In this document: in pieces, positions 1 through 6,110 of the stretch
Position numbering within the stretch: the stretch's first letter is position 1
Layout of the letters: the number at the start of each line of letters is the position of its first letter
DNA from: Candidatus Aminicenantes bacterium UBA6072
GTDB lineage: Bacteria > Acidobacteriota > Aminicenantia > UBA2199
Assembly: GCA_002436105.1 (NCBI GenBank)
Contig: DIXU01000005.1
Coordinates: 1-64,000, forward strand
Length of the DNA stretch: 64,000 nucleotides
Direction: 5' to 3'
Notes under the pieces: generated by a model
Databases searched by the model: none
Seen by the model: the letters and a program-made list of their open reading frames with translations, nothing else
Told to the model about the DNA's origin: nothing
Program-made: the position numbers and the translations under genes

Positions 1-32
1 TCAAACAACTTCGAACCTCGAACCTCGTTCTA
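1..32. repeat. Heptamer repeat element, cut by window edge
   Basis: Seen: consecutive 7-bp units CGAACCT (12-18), CGAACCT (19-25) and CGTTCTA (26-32). The last unit contains the stop codon of the minus-strand gene that follows. It looks like one arm of the heptamer elements found at other 3' ends in this window; the other arm would lie to the left of the window. Confidence 0.5.
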
Positions 33-1130
33 GCCTTTCAGCTCCTGCAAATAGCACTCCAGGTTCTTCTTCCTCGCCGCGACCGGCCGCGGGCTGGCGC
101 TGCTGCGCTGCAGGGCGAACTCGACCAGGCGGAACAGCACGTCCTCGTAGGGAATGCCGGCGCGGGCCGCGGAGCGGATGAAGCCCGCCTCGGGGGAAAG
201 GTCGGGGTTGGGATTGACGTCGATGACGTGGGGGATGTCGCGCTTGCTCAGGCGGAAATCGACGCGGGCGTAGTCGCGGCAGTCGAGGGCGTTGAAGGCG
301 GCCAGCGCCTTCGCCTCGATCTGCGCCCGCAGCTCGTCGTCCAGCTCGGCCGGGCAGACCGGCACCGTCCCCCTGTAGTAATCGCTGCTGGGCGCCCACT
401 TGGCCTCGTAGGTGACGATGGGCGGCAGGCCGGCCGGCAGCCCGCGGTAGGAGATCTCCGACAGCGGCAGCACGCGGTCGCCGAAGACGGCGGCGCTGAT
501 CTCGCGCCCGGGCAGGCACTCCTCCACCAGAACGTCCTGGCGGAACGTGCGGAACAGGAAATCGAGCTGCGCCCGCAAACCGGAAAAATCCGCCACCACC
601 GAATTCTCGGAGATGCCGATGCTGGCGTCCTCGCGGTTCAGCTTCAGGATGAGCGGGTACTTCAGCCTGACGTCGGTTTCAGCCGGCAGCCGCCCCAAGC
701 GCGCCAGGAAGTGCCTGGGGGTGCGCACGCCCAGCGAGCGCAGGATCTGCTGGGTCTTGAGCTTGTCCAGGCAGTTGCCCAGGGTCAGCGCCCGGCTGCC
801 GGTGAACTCGATATCGAGGATCTCGAAGGCGCCGGCGACATGGCTCTCGAAATTGACGTCGCCGGCCAGCGCCTCGACGAAGTTGAGGATGATGTCGGGC
901 TCCAGCTGCAGGATGCGCCGCAGCGCCCGGGCGAAATTGCGGCTGAAAGGCAGGCAATCGACCTGCTGGAAGCGCTGCTGCAGGATGGCCTGGATCTTGC
1001 CGACCTGGGCGCCCAGCCCGGCGTCGGAGGCGTCCTCGACCGTCGCCCCCGCCGGCGCCGCCTTGCCGGAGTAATTTTCATAGATGCCGACGGGCTCGTT
1101 GTAGCAGATCAGTATCCTTTCCGGCCGCAT
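30..1130 (-). CDS. D-alanine-D-alanine ligase-like ATP-grasp protein
   Basis: A 366-residue cytoplasmic ATP-grasp enzyme. It has the family layout: an N-terminal Rossmann-like part, a central lid with YPLILKLNRED followed by SIGIS (counterpart of the Ddl glycine-rich ATP loop), the VEECLPGREIS grasp strand, and near the C-terminus YARVDFRL and DVNPNPDLSPEAGF, the Mg-binding strand. DNPNP-type endings of this sort are typical of Ddl-like ligases of unassigned substrate rather than housekeeping Ddl, so the product is probably an acid-amine ligation but the substrates are unknown. It lies 75 bp downstream of a same-strand outer-membrane barrel gene and may be co-transcribed. A weak -10-like TAGGAT (minus strand, 1142-1137) sits six bases before the ATG. 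The stop codon lies inside a heptamer repeat. Confidence 0.85.
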   Translation of the reverse strand: MRPERILICYNEPVGIYENYSGKAAPAGATVEDASDAGLGAQVGKIQAILQQRFQQVDCLPFSRNFARALRRILQLEPDIILNFVEALAGDVNFESHVAGAFEILDIEFTGSRALTLGNCLDKLKTQQILRSLGVRTPRHFLARLGRLPAETDVRLKYPLILKLNREDASIGISENSVVADFSGLRAQLDFLFRTFRQDVLVEECLPGREISAAVFGDRVLPLSEISYRGLPAGLPPIVTYEAKWAPSSDYYRGTVPVCPAELDDELRAQIEAKALAAFNALDCRDYARVDFRLSKRDIPHVIDVNPNPDLSPEAGFIRSAARAGIPYEDVLFRLVEFALQRSSASPRPVAARKKNLECYLQELKG

Positions 1131-1205
1131 TGGCGCATCCTAGCAATTCGCGGCGCAAAAAACCACCCGGCGGTCGCGGCCGCCGATAAGGGCAGCCGGC
1201 CGACG

Positions 1206-1958
1206 CTAGAAGCGGAAAGCCAGCCCGGCGGCGAAGTAGTGGATCCAGGCGAAGTTGTAGGTCTCTTCGACGTCGGCGCCGCCCTCGACGAAGCGGTAGC
1301 CGACCCGCAGCTGCCAGCGCGGCGCCGGGCGCCAGGTCAGCGCCAGCAGCACGTCCTCGGCGCGCCCCTGCTTGGCGGCCGCGGCATCGGCTTCCAGCAT
1401 CATCCCCATTTTGTCGTTCCAATCCCAGATCAGGCGCAGGTGCAGCAGCGGCACGAAGCCGACATTGGTCTTGCTGGAGGTCAGCTCGGCGGTCGTCAGC
1501 GCCACCTCGGCGTCGCGGACCTTGGCGGTCAGGCCGATGTCCAGTCGCAGGCGCCACTTGTCCAGCAGGCGGTAGCGGTAGGTGAAGCGGTAGGAGTTGA
1601 AGGTGTAAATCCCGTCGGCCGCCGCCATGGCCGGGAACTGCACGCCCTCGAAGAAGACCGGCCCCGGAAGCGTTCCCTGCGCCTTCAGGGTCAGGGGCGC
1701 ATACAGCATCGAGAGCTCATGGCGCCTCGAGATGGCATACGAGAGGCGCAGCCGGTAATAGGCCTTGGCGTCGATGTCCAGGTCCTCGGACAGCGAGAGC
1801 AGCGTGCCGCCGACGTTGGGAATGCGCACGTCGTTGTAGCCCGAGAAGACAGCGCCTCCCTCCAGCTCAACGGTCCAGGGGGGGTCCCCGGCGGCAGGCG
1901 CCGCCGACGCCATGGCCAGGATCAGCACGACCCATATGTATAAACGGTTCAATTTCAT
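1206..1958 (-). CDS. Small outer-membrane beta-barrel protein, function unknown
   Basis: A 250-residue secreted protein. Residues 1-23 are a signal peptide with an AAPAAG-type cleavage region. The rest alternates polar and hydrophobic residues in short strands (for example RLRLSYAISRRHELSML and WQLRVGYRFVEGG) and ends in ...GLAFRF, the C-terminal aromatic signature recognised by the BAM machinery. About ten to twelve strands would fit. The start is well supported: GGAGGAATTC precedes the ATG, and a promoter lies at 2003-1975. I do not recognise a named family; a periplasm-facing OmpW-like or DUF-type barrel is possible. Its downstream neighbour is the ATP-grasp ligase. Confidence 0.75.
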   Translation of the reverse strand: MKLNRLYIWVVLILAMASAAPAAGDPPWTVELEGGAVFSGYNDVRIPNVGGTLLSLSEDLDIDAKAYYRLRLSYAISRRHELSMLYAPLTLKAQGTLPGPVFFEGVQFPAMAAADGIYTFNSYRFTYRYRLLDKWRLRLDIGLTAKVRDAEVALTTAELTSSKTNVGFVPLLHLRLIWDWNDKMGMMLEADAAAAKQGRAEDVLLALTWRPAPRWQLRVGYRFVEGGADVEETYNFAWIHYFAAGLAFRF

Positions 1959-1974
1959 GAATTCCTCCGCCTTG

Positions 1975-2003
1975 AATATACCTTAGCCAGTTGCAATTTT
2001 CAA
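1975..2003 (-). promoter_or_regulatory. Sigma-70 promoter of the barrel gene
   Basis: TTGAAA (2003-1998), 17-bp spacer, TATATT (1980-1975) on the minus strand. Predicted transcription starts near 1968, giving a short leader containing GGAGG. Confidence 0.7.
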
Positions 2004-2023
2004 GCCCGGCGTCTCACGGGCGG

Positions 2024-2052
2024 TTGCCACGGCCGGGTTTCCCGGGTACAAT
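2024..2052 (+). promoter_or_regulatory. Sigma-70 promoter of the HAD gene
   Basis: TTGCCA (2024-2029), 17-bp spacer, TACAAT (2047-2052). The -10 box overlaps the in-frame ATG at 2051, so that ATG cannot be transcribed from here and the real start must be the next ATG at 2069. Confidence 0.65.
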
Positions 2053-2068
2053 GGCGGCGGCAAAACGC

Positions 2069-2758
2069 ATGGGCAAAAAATATCTCCTGTTCGACATCGA
2101 CGGCACGCTGGTCCACGCCGGCGGCGCCGGCCGCCGGGCGCTGGGCGCGGCGCTGGGCGCGATCGGCGTGGAGGAGGAGATCGTCCGCCAGATGCCCTTC
2201 GCCGGCCAGACCGACCGCCAGATCATCCTCGGCGCCCTGCGCGCCGCCGGCTTCGCCGCCTCCGAGCTGCCCATCCTGCTGGAGCAGGCACTCGCATCCT
2301 ACCTGCCCCACCTGGCCGGCAACTTGCAGGCAAAGCCGGCGGTGCCGTATCCCCTGGCGCGCGAGCTCCTCCAGGCCTGCGGCCGCCGCGAACACCTGGA
2401 ACTGGCCCTGCTCACCGGCAATGTACCCGACGGCGCCCGGCTCAAGCTGAGTTCGGCCGGCCTGTGGGATTTCTTCGGCTGGGGGGTCTTCGGCGACCAT
2501 TCCGAGGAACGCGCCGAGCTGGCACGCGAGGCCCGGCGCCGCATCGCCGCAGGCAACGGCAGGGTCGATCCCCGCGACATCGTCGTCATCGGCGACACCG
2601 CGGCCGACGTCGCCTGCGGCCGGGCCATCGGCGCCTTCACCGTGGCCATCGTCTCCGACTACGAACCCCGGGAAAAACTCCGGGCCGCCGGCCCCGACCT
2701 GCTGCTCGACGGCTTCGCCCCGCTGTTCGCCCTCTGGGACCTGCCGCCGCCCGCCTGA
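2069..2758 (+). CDS. HAD-superfamily hydrolase (phosphoglycolate phosphatase-like)
   Basis: A 229-residue cytoplasmic phosphatase. Motif I is FDIDGTL (nucleophile Asp at residue 9, acid Asp at 11), motif II is ALLTGN, and motif IV is VVIGDTAADV. The region between motif I and II is an alpha-helical cap of the PGP/beta-phosphoglucomutase subclass (C1 cap). The substrate cannot be read from sequence; small phosphate esters are likely. I chose the ATG at 2069, which gives MGKKYLLFDIDGTL, because the -10 box covers the earlier ATG at 2051. No Shine-Dalgarno sequence is visible and the predicted leader is about ten bases. The gene is monocistronic: a palindrome array starts eight bases after its stop. 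Confidence 0.85.
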   Translation: MGKKYLLFDIDGTLVHAGGAGRRALGAALGAIGVEEEIVRQMPFAGQTDRQIILGALRAAGFAASELPILLEQALASYLPHLAGNLQAKPAVPYPLARELLQACGRREHLELALLTGNVPDGARLKLSSAGLWDFFGWGVFGDHSEERAELAREARRRIAAGNGRVDPRDIVVIGDTAADVACGRAIGAFTVAIVSDYEPREKLRAAGPDLLLDGFAPLFALWDLPPPA

Positions 2759-2765
2759 GTGGCGC

Positions 2766-2924
2766 TGTCCCAAAATGGGACAACCTTGATCCCAGGATCC
2801 TCTGCGGACAACGCTTTCCATCTTCAGCACCGTTGTTTCAAAATGGGACAGGAAAAAACACCTGAAATCCTCTACGGACAGGACTTTTCATCGGCCGGCG
2901 CCGGGATTGTCCCAAAATGAAACA
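2766..2924. promoter_or_regulatory. Array of three 17-bp palindromes, probable activator-binding sites
   Basis: Seen: TGTCCCAAAATGGGACA (2766-2782, a perfect palindrome about a 3-bp centre), TGTTTCAAAATGGGACA (2834-2850) and TGTCCCAAAATGAAACA (2908-2924). Consensus is TGTYYCAAAATGRRACA, starts 68 and 74 bp apart. The intervening DNA is itself partly duplicated: ATCCTCTRCGGACA occurs at 2797-2810 and 2867-2880. The sites lie roughly 105 to 260 bp upstream of the predicted sigma-54 start at 3027, the normal distance for an NtrC-family enhancer-binding protein. Role as enhancer is inference; alternatives are a repressor operator array or small RNA hairpins downstream of the HAD gene. Confidence 0.65.
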
Positions 2925-3000
2925 AAAGGCGTTGGACCGGTGCCGGTTGGGATGAATGAAGATCCTTTACCTGAAAGGGTTTCACGTCATTCCCCCTGCA

Positions 3001-3016
3001 TGGCACGCGACTTGCT
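3001..3016 (+). promoter_or_regulatory. Sigma-54 (RpoN) -24/-12 promoter
   Basis: TGGCACG-CGAC-TTGCT matches the sigma-54 consensus TGGCACG-N4-TTGCW at every fixed position. The -24 GG is at 3002-3003 and the -12 GC at 3014-3015, which puts +1 near 3027. The next base, 3028, is the A of an in-frame ATG, so the transcript would be leaderless. No sigma-70 promoter is visible for this operon. Confidence 0.75.
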
Positions 3017-3027
3017 TTCTCATCGGC

Positions 3028-3261
3028 ATGCTGACCAAGACCCTGTTTTACTGTCCCCGGGACGAGGATGTGCTGCTGTTCGAGGATGTCTATGACGAGC
3101 GGCTTGACTTCGTTTACCAGCCGCTGCACGAGATTCCCCGCGTCTGCCCCAAGTGCGGCTCCATCTGGTTCAAGAAAGACTGCCTGGTGATCGAGGAGCT
3201 GTACGCCGCTCCCAGCGGGCGCAACCGGGCCGTCGTCAACCGCCGCTGCGAGAATCCATGA
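3028..3261 (+). CDS. Small putative zinc-ribbon protein, first gene of sigma-54 operon
   Basis: A 77-residue protein I do not recognise. It has cysteines at 9, 40, 43, 52 and 74; C40-x2-C43 within RVCPKCGSIWF looks like a zinc-ribbon knuckle, with C9 or C52 as possible partners. The remainder is acidic (DEDVLLFEDVYDE). No signal peptide or membrane segment. An in-frame start at 2956 exists, but it lies upstream of the -24/-12 element, so the start at 3028, one base after the predicted +1, is preferred. The stop overlaps the next start by ATGA (3258-3261), so the two genes are translationally coupled. It may be an adaptor or metal-binding regulatory subunit; this is a guess. Confidence 0.6.
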   Translation: MLTKTLFYCPRDEDVLLFEDVYDERLDFVYQPLHEIPRVCPKCGSIWFKKDCLVIEELYAAPSGRNRAVVNRRCENP

Positions 3262-3890
3262 AGATCCACCAGATCTTCGCCGCCGAGAATTTCAGCGATC
3301 CGGCCAAGATGGATTGGGCGCGGCAGGAGGCGGAGTACATTTTAAAGGTCATGGAAGCCGACCCGAACTTCACGCTGGCGGAACATTGCCGCCGGGAAAT
3401 GGCCCCCGATTCCCTGCTGCGCTATTTCCGCCACCGCGAGCGCAGCGAGAAGGCCTGCCGGATCCTGCAGTACCTGCTCTCCTTCCTGGCGCACATCCCG
3501 ACGAGCGACGAGATCGGCAAGGAGCCGGTCGATCCGGCCGAGCAGTTCCGTTCCTTCATCCTCTACCAGGCCGACCTGCTGCTGGAGGAGGACGTCAAGA
3601 ACGCCGTTTTCCAGGAGACGAACCATGTCGGCGCCCCGCGCGCCGGCAGCGTCTGGGACTACCAGGAACGGATCATCCTCACCAACCGCATGCTCAAGAA
3701 CATGCTGGCCAAAAAAGAGAGCAATGTGGCCGCTGCCATCTCCAACCAGTGCCGCGTCCTGGAGCATATCTCCCTTTTCTGGTTTGACGTCCGCCGCCAC
3801 GACCTGCGCCGGGCCCGGCGCAGCGATATCTTCATCTACCTGATGGCCCAGCTGGTCCGCAGCCGCTGCTGGCAACCGGCTCCGCAGTAA
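3258..3890 (+). CDS. Hypothetical alpha-helical protein, second gene of sigma-54 operon
   Basis: A 210-residue cytoplasmic protein with no recognised family. Composition and spacing suggest an all-helical fold: charged amphipathic helices around residues 15-70 and 85-125, then a helical C-terminal region rich in basic residues (RRHDLRRARRSD). No signal peptide, membrane segment or catalytic signature is evident. The start is fixed by the ATGA overlap with the preceding small cysteine protein. The gene is convergent with the nitronate-monooxygenase-like gene; only 27 bp separate the two stops. An imperfect GC-rich dyad spans this gap but lacks a U-tract. As the only other product of the sigma-54 operon it is likely the effector or partner of the zinc-ribbon protein. 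Confidence 0.7.
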   Translation: MKIHQIFAAENFSDPAKMDWARQEAEYILKVMEADPNFTLAEHCRREMAPDSLLRYFRHRERSEKACRILQYLLSFLAHIPTSDEIGKEPVDPAEQFRSFILYQADLLLEEDVKNAVFQETNHVGAPRAGSVWDYQERIILTNRMLKNMLAKKESNVAAAISNQCRVLEHISLFWFDVRRHDLRRARRSDIFIYLMAQLVRSRCWQPAPQ

Positions 3891-3917
3891 GCTCCGCGGG
3901 CCCCGGCTGGCGCGGAA

Positions 3918-5324
3918 CTAGCCGGCCCGGCTTTCGGATATGCCGGCCTGGAAGCGGCGGGCGATCTCCTGCAGCTCGGCCAGTTTTTCCGGGAAACGCT
4001 CGGTGAGGGCCTGAAGCTTCCTCAGCGCCGTTTCGCCCTCCCTGCCCAACTGCTCGACCATGGCGCGCGTCCGCTCGTAATCTTCGCGCAGCGAGTCCTT
4101 CCTGACTTCCCAGGCCTTGCCGGCCCCGTCACAGAGAGCGGCCAGCTGCTGCCGGGCCAGCACGTAGTCCTGCCGCAGCCGGGCGAACCTGTTCTCGAGC
4201 GCATGGATGGTCTCGTCCCGCAACGTGGCCAGGCTCTGGATGAAGGCCGCTTCGTACTCATGCTTCAGGCTCTCCAGCAGCTCGGCCACCGGCACGATCC
4301 TTTCGACGCGATGGGCGTTGGCGCCGCAGAAAGCGAACCCCCGGTCGAGCAGGCCCCGGCGGGCATTGTCCAGCGCCGCCGAAATGCAGTAATCGGCGTG
4401 CCGGATGTCGCACTGCTCCAAACAGCGCCAGGCACAGCGCTTGACGTTGCGCACTCCGGCGGCGGCGTCATCCAGGAAGCGGTTGCGGATGGCTCTTCCC
4501 GGCATGCCGACCGGGCTCTTGATGATGGCGATATCCTCGGGGCGGCAGGCGATGTAGGCCTCCTTGAAGCGGCGGTCGGCGTCGCACTCGTCGGTGGCCA
4601 CGAAGCGGGTGGCCATCTGCACTCCCTGCGCGCCCAGCTGCAGGAAGCGCAGGATATCCGCCCCCGTGTAGATGCCGCCGGCGGCGATGACCGGGATCTT
4701 CTTCTTGAAGGCGGCTTCAAACGGCGCCAGGGCCGCGACCACCTGCGGCACGAGGACTTCGAGCTTCTGGTCGGCGTCCTGCAGCCTGTCCGCCCGGAAT
4801 CCCAGGTGGCCTCCGGCCAGGGGCCCCTCGACCACCACGGCGTCGGGAACATCCCCGTAGGACTTCTGCCAGTATTTGAATATGAGCTCGGCGGCGCGCC
4901 CGGAAGAGACGATGGGGATGACCAGGACGCCGGCGGCGCGGATCCTTGCCACCGGCATGTTCCGGATCGGCAGCCCGGCCCCCAGGAACAGGGCATCGGC
5001 CTTTTCCTCGATGCAGGTATCCATGAGCTGATGAAAATCGTTGGCCGCCACCATGATGTTGACGCCGACGAGTCCCGAGGTCTTGGCCCTGGCTTTGCGC
5101 AATTCGCTGCGCATGGCCCGGATGTTGGCGGCGCGGCCGTCTTGATAGTAGTCGGGCTCGAGCATGCCGATGCCGACGCCCGCGATCACGCCGATGCCGC
5201 CCTGACCGGCCACTGCCGAGGCCAGGCCGGACAGCGAGATGCCGACGCCCATGCCGCCCTGGACGATGGGCAGCGGCACCGAGCGCCTGCCGATGGATAA
5301 TCTAGGCATTCTGAACAATATCAT
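3918..5324 (-). CDS. Nitronate monooxygenase / NPD-family flavin oxidoreductase with coiled-coil tail
   Basis: A 468-residue FMN-dependent TIM-barrel protein of the 2-nitropropane dioxygenase/FabK-like family. Seen: IVQGGMGVGISLSGLASAV near the N-terminus, VVVEGPLAGGHLGF, and AAGGIYTGADILRFLQLGAQGVQMATRF, the phosphate-binding and FMN region. A cysteine-containing segment (CAWRCLEQC ... YC) follows, as in many clostridial-type homologues. After about residue 350 comes roughly 115 residues of charged heptad-like helix (ENRFARLRQDY, RTRAMVEQLGREGE) that I do not associate with the family. The start at 5324 is chosen because AGGAGG lies upstream at normal spacing. The leader from the promoter at 5459-5431 is about 100 nt and can fold into a hairpin. 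Substrate unknown. Confidence 0.8.
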   Translation of the reverse strand: MILFRMPRLSIGRRSVPLPIVQGGMGVGISLSGLASAVAGQGGIGVIAGVGIGMLEPDYYQDGRAANIRAMRSELRKARAKTSGLVGVNIMVAANDFHQLMDTCIEEKADALFLGAGLPIRNMPVARIRAAGVLVIPIVSSGRAAELIFKYWQKSYGDVPDAVVVEGPLAGGHLGFRADRLQDADQKLEVLVPQVVAALAPFEAAFKKKIPVIAAGGIYTGADILRFLQLGAQGVQMATRFVATDECDADRRFKEAYIACRPEDIAIIKSPVGMPGRAIRNRFLDDAAAGVRNVKRCAWRCLEQCDIRHADYCISAALDNARRGLLDRGFAFCGANAHRVERIVPVAELLESLKHEYEAAFIQSLATLRDETIHALENRFARLRQDYVLARQQLAALCDGAGKAWEVRKDSLREDYERTRAMVEQLGREGETALRKLQALTERFPEKLAELQEIARRFQAGISESRAG

Positions 5325-5430
5325 GGGACCTCCTCGACGCCGATCCTCTCGAGGGAAAAGAACCGCCGCGCGAACGCGGTTTTCTATGACAAAACCGTAT
5401 CCTGATTTCGCATACAATCACCCGGGTAAT

Positions 5431-5459
5431 ATTATAGAATGATTACGGGGAAATTGCAA
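5431..5459 (-). promoter_or_regulatory. Sigma-70 promoter of the flavin oxidoreductase
   Basis: On the minus strand TTGCAA (5459-5454), 17-bp spacer, TATAAT (5436-5431). The predicted start near 5424 leaves a leader of about 100 nt that contains an imperfect GAAAACCGC/GCGGTTCTTTTC hairpin. Confidence 0.7.
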
Positions 5460-5508
5460 CTCATTGGCCGGCCTGAAGCAACGGCCGGGGCGAGAAATCG
5501 CGGCGCAG

Positions 5509-5934
5509 CTAGTGCCCGGCGGCCCACTCCCGCACCCGGGCGGATATGCGGTCGCGCAGGGCGCGCACCTGGCTCATTTTCTCCTCTTCGCTCCCGGTGA
5601 AGGCGGCGGGGTCGGGGAAGCTCCAGTGCTCGCGGCGCCCGGCGCCGGGGAATATGGGACAGCCCTCGGCCTGGCTCTCGTCGCAGACGGTGATCACCCA
5701 GCCGAACCATTCGCCCCGGCGCAGCAGGTCGAAGGCGCTGCGGGTCGTTTTGGCGGAAATATCCATGCCGATCTCGGCCATGGCCTTGACGACCAGTGGA
5801 TTGAGGACTCCGGGCTCCAGGCCGGCGCTCTCGGCGGCGAAGCGGTCGGAGCCGAATTCGTTCAAGAACGCCTCGGCCATCTGGCTGCGGGCGGAATTAT
5901 GAACGCAAATGAACAGGACCTTTGTTTTTTCCAT
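5509..5934 (-). CDS. arsC: Arsenate reductase, thioredoxin-coupled type
   Basis: A 141-residue cytoplasmic enzyme of the low-molecular-weight tyrosine phosphatase fold that reduces arsenate to arsenite. Seen: the P-loop CVHNSAR (nucleophile C10, CX5R), AESAGLEPG, and VCDESQAEGC, which supplies the resolving cysteine pair used by thioredoxin-linked ArsC; the two cysteines are eight apart, one more than in the textbook proteins. DP in SFPDPAAF is the general acid region. The ATG at 5934 is chosen over the GTG at 5940 because AAGGAG overlaps that GTG. No arsR, arsB or acr3 is adjacent. The gene is divergent from the phosphate operon across a shared regulatory region, which makes sense as arsenate enters through phosphate transporters. 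Confidence 0.88.
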   Translation of the reverse strand: MEKTKVLFICVHNSARSQMAEAFLNEFGSDRFAAESAGLEPGVLNPLVVKAMAEIGMDISAKTTRSAFDLLRRGEWFGWVITVCDESQAEGCPIFPGAGRREHWSFPDPAAFTGSEEEKMSQVRALRDRISARVREWAAGH

Positions 5935-5976
5935 ATTCACTCCTTGAAGACAGGATAGTCGGGAACGGTTAATTCC

Positions 5977-6005
5977 ATTTTAAAACAATATGAATTCAGT
6001 GTTAA
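5977..6005 (-). promoter_or_regulatory. Sigma-70-like promoter of arsC
   Basis: On the minus strand TTAACA (6005-6000), 17-bp spacer, TAAAAT (5982-5977); start near 5970, leader about 36 nt with AAGGAG. The -35 overlaps the GTTAAC that also reads as a PhoP-box half site. Confidence 0.55.
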
Positions 6006-6060
6006 CATGAAAAAAATTCTTTTAACCGAAAATTAACCATGCTTTTATTTCATCTTAATC
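6002..6060 (+). promoter_or_regulatory. PhoP/PhoB-box-like direct repeats upstream of the Pho operon
   Basis: TTAACC at 6022-6027 and 6033-6038 are exact direct repeats 11 bp apart, one helical turn, with TTAATC at 6055-6060 (two turns further) and TTAACA at 6002-6007. TTAACA-type hexamers at 11-bp steps are the B. subtilis PhoP box pattern. No good -35 is present, as expected of activator-dependent Pho promoters. The 72 bp upstream of the porin RBS have no other gene. Inference: phosphorylated PhoB/PhoP activates the whole operon here. Confidence 0.6.
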
Positions 6061-6110
6061 GCCCGGGGCGATACTCCGGGCGGAAACGCAAATCTTTCCG
6101 GAGGAAAAAA

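Noticed and set aside
2766..2924. Possible CRISPR-like array of palindromes
   Set aside because: Only three copies, and the spacers are related to each other; distance to a -24/-12 box fits regulatory sites better.
2956..3027. Earlier in-frame start for the zinc-ribbon gene
   Set aside because: These codons contain the sigma-54 promoter itself, so they would not be transcribed from it; the extra 24 residues show no structure.
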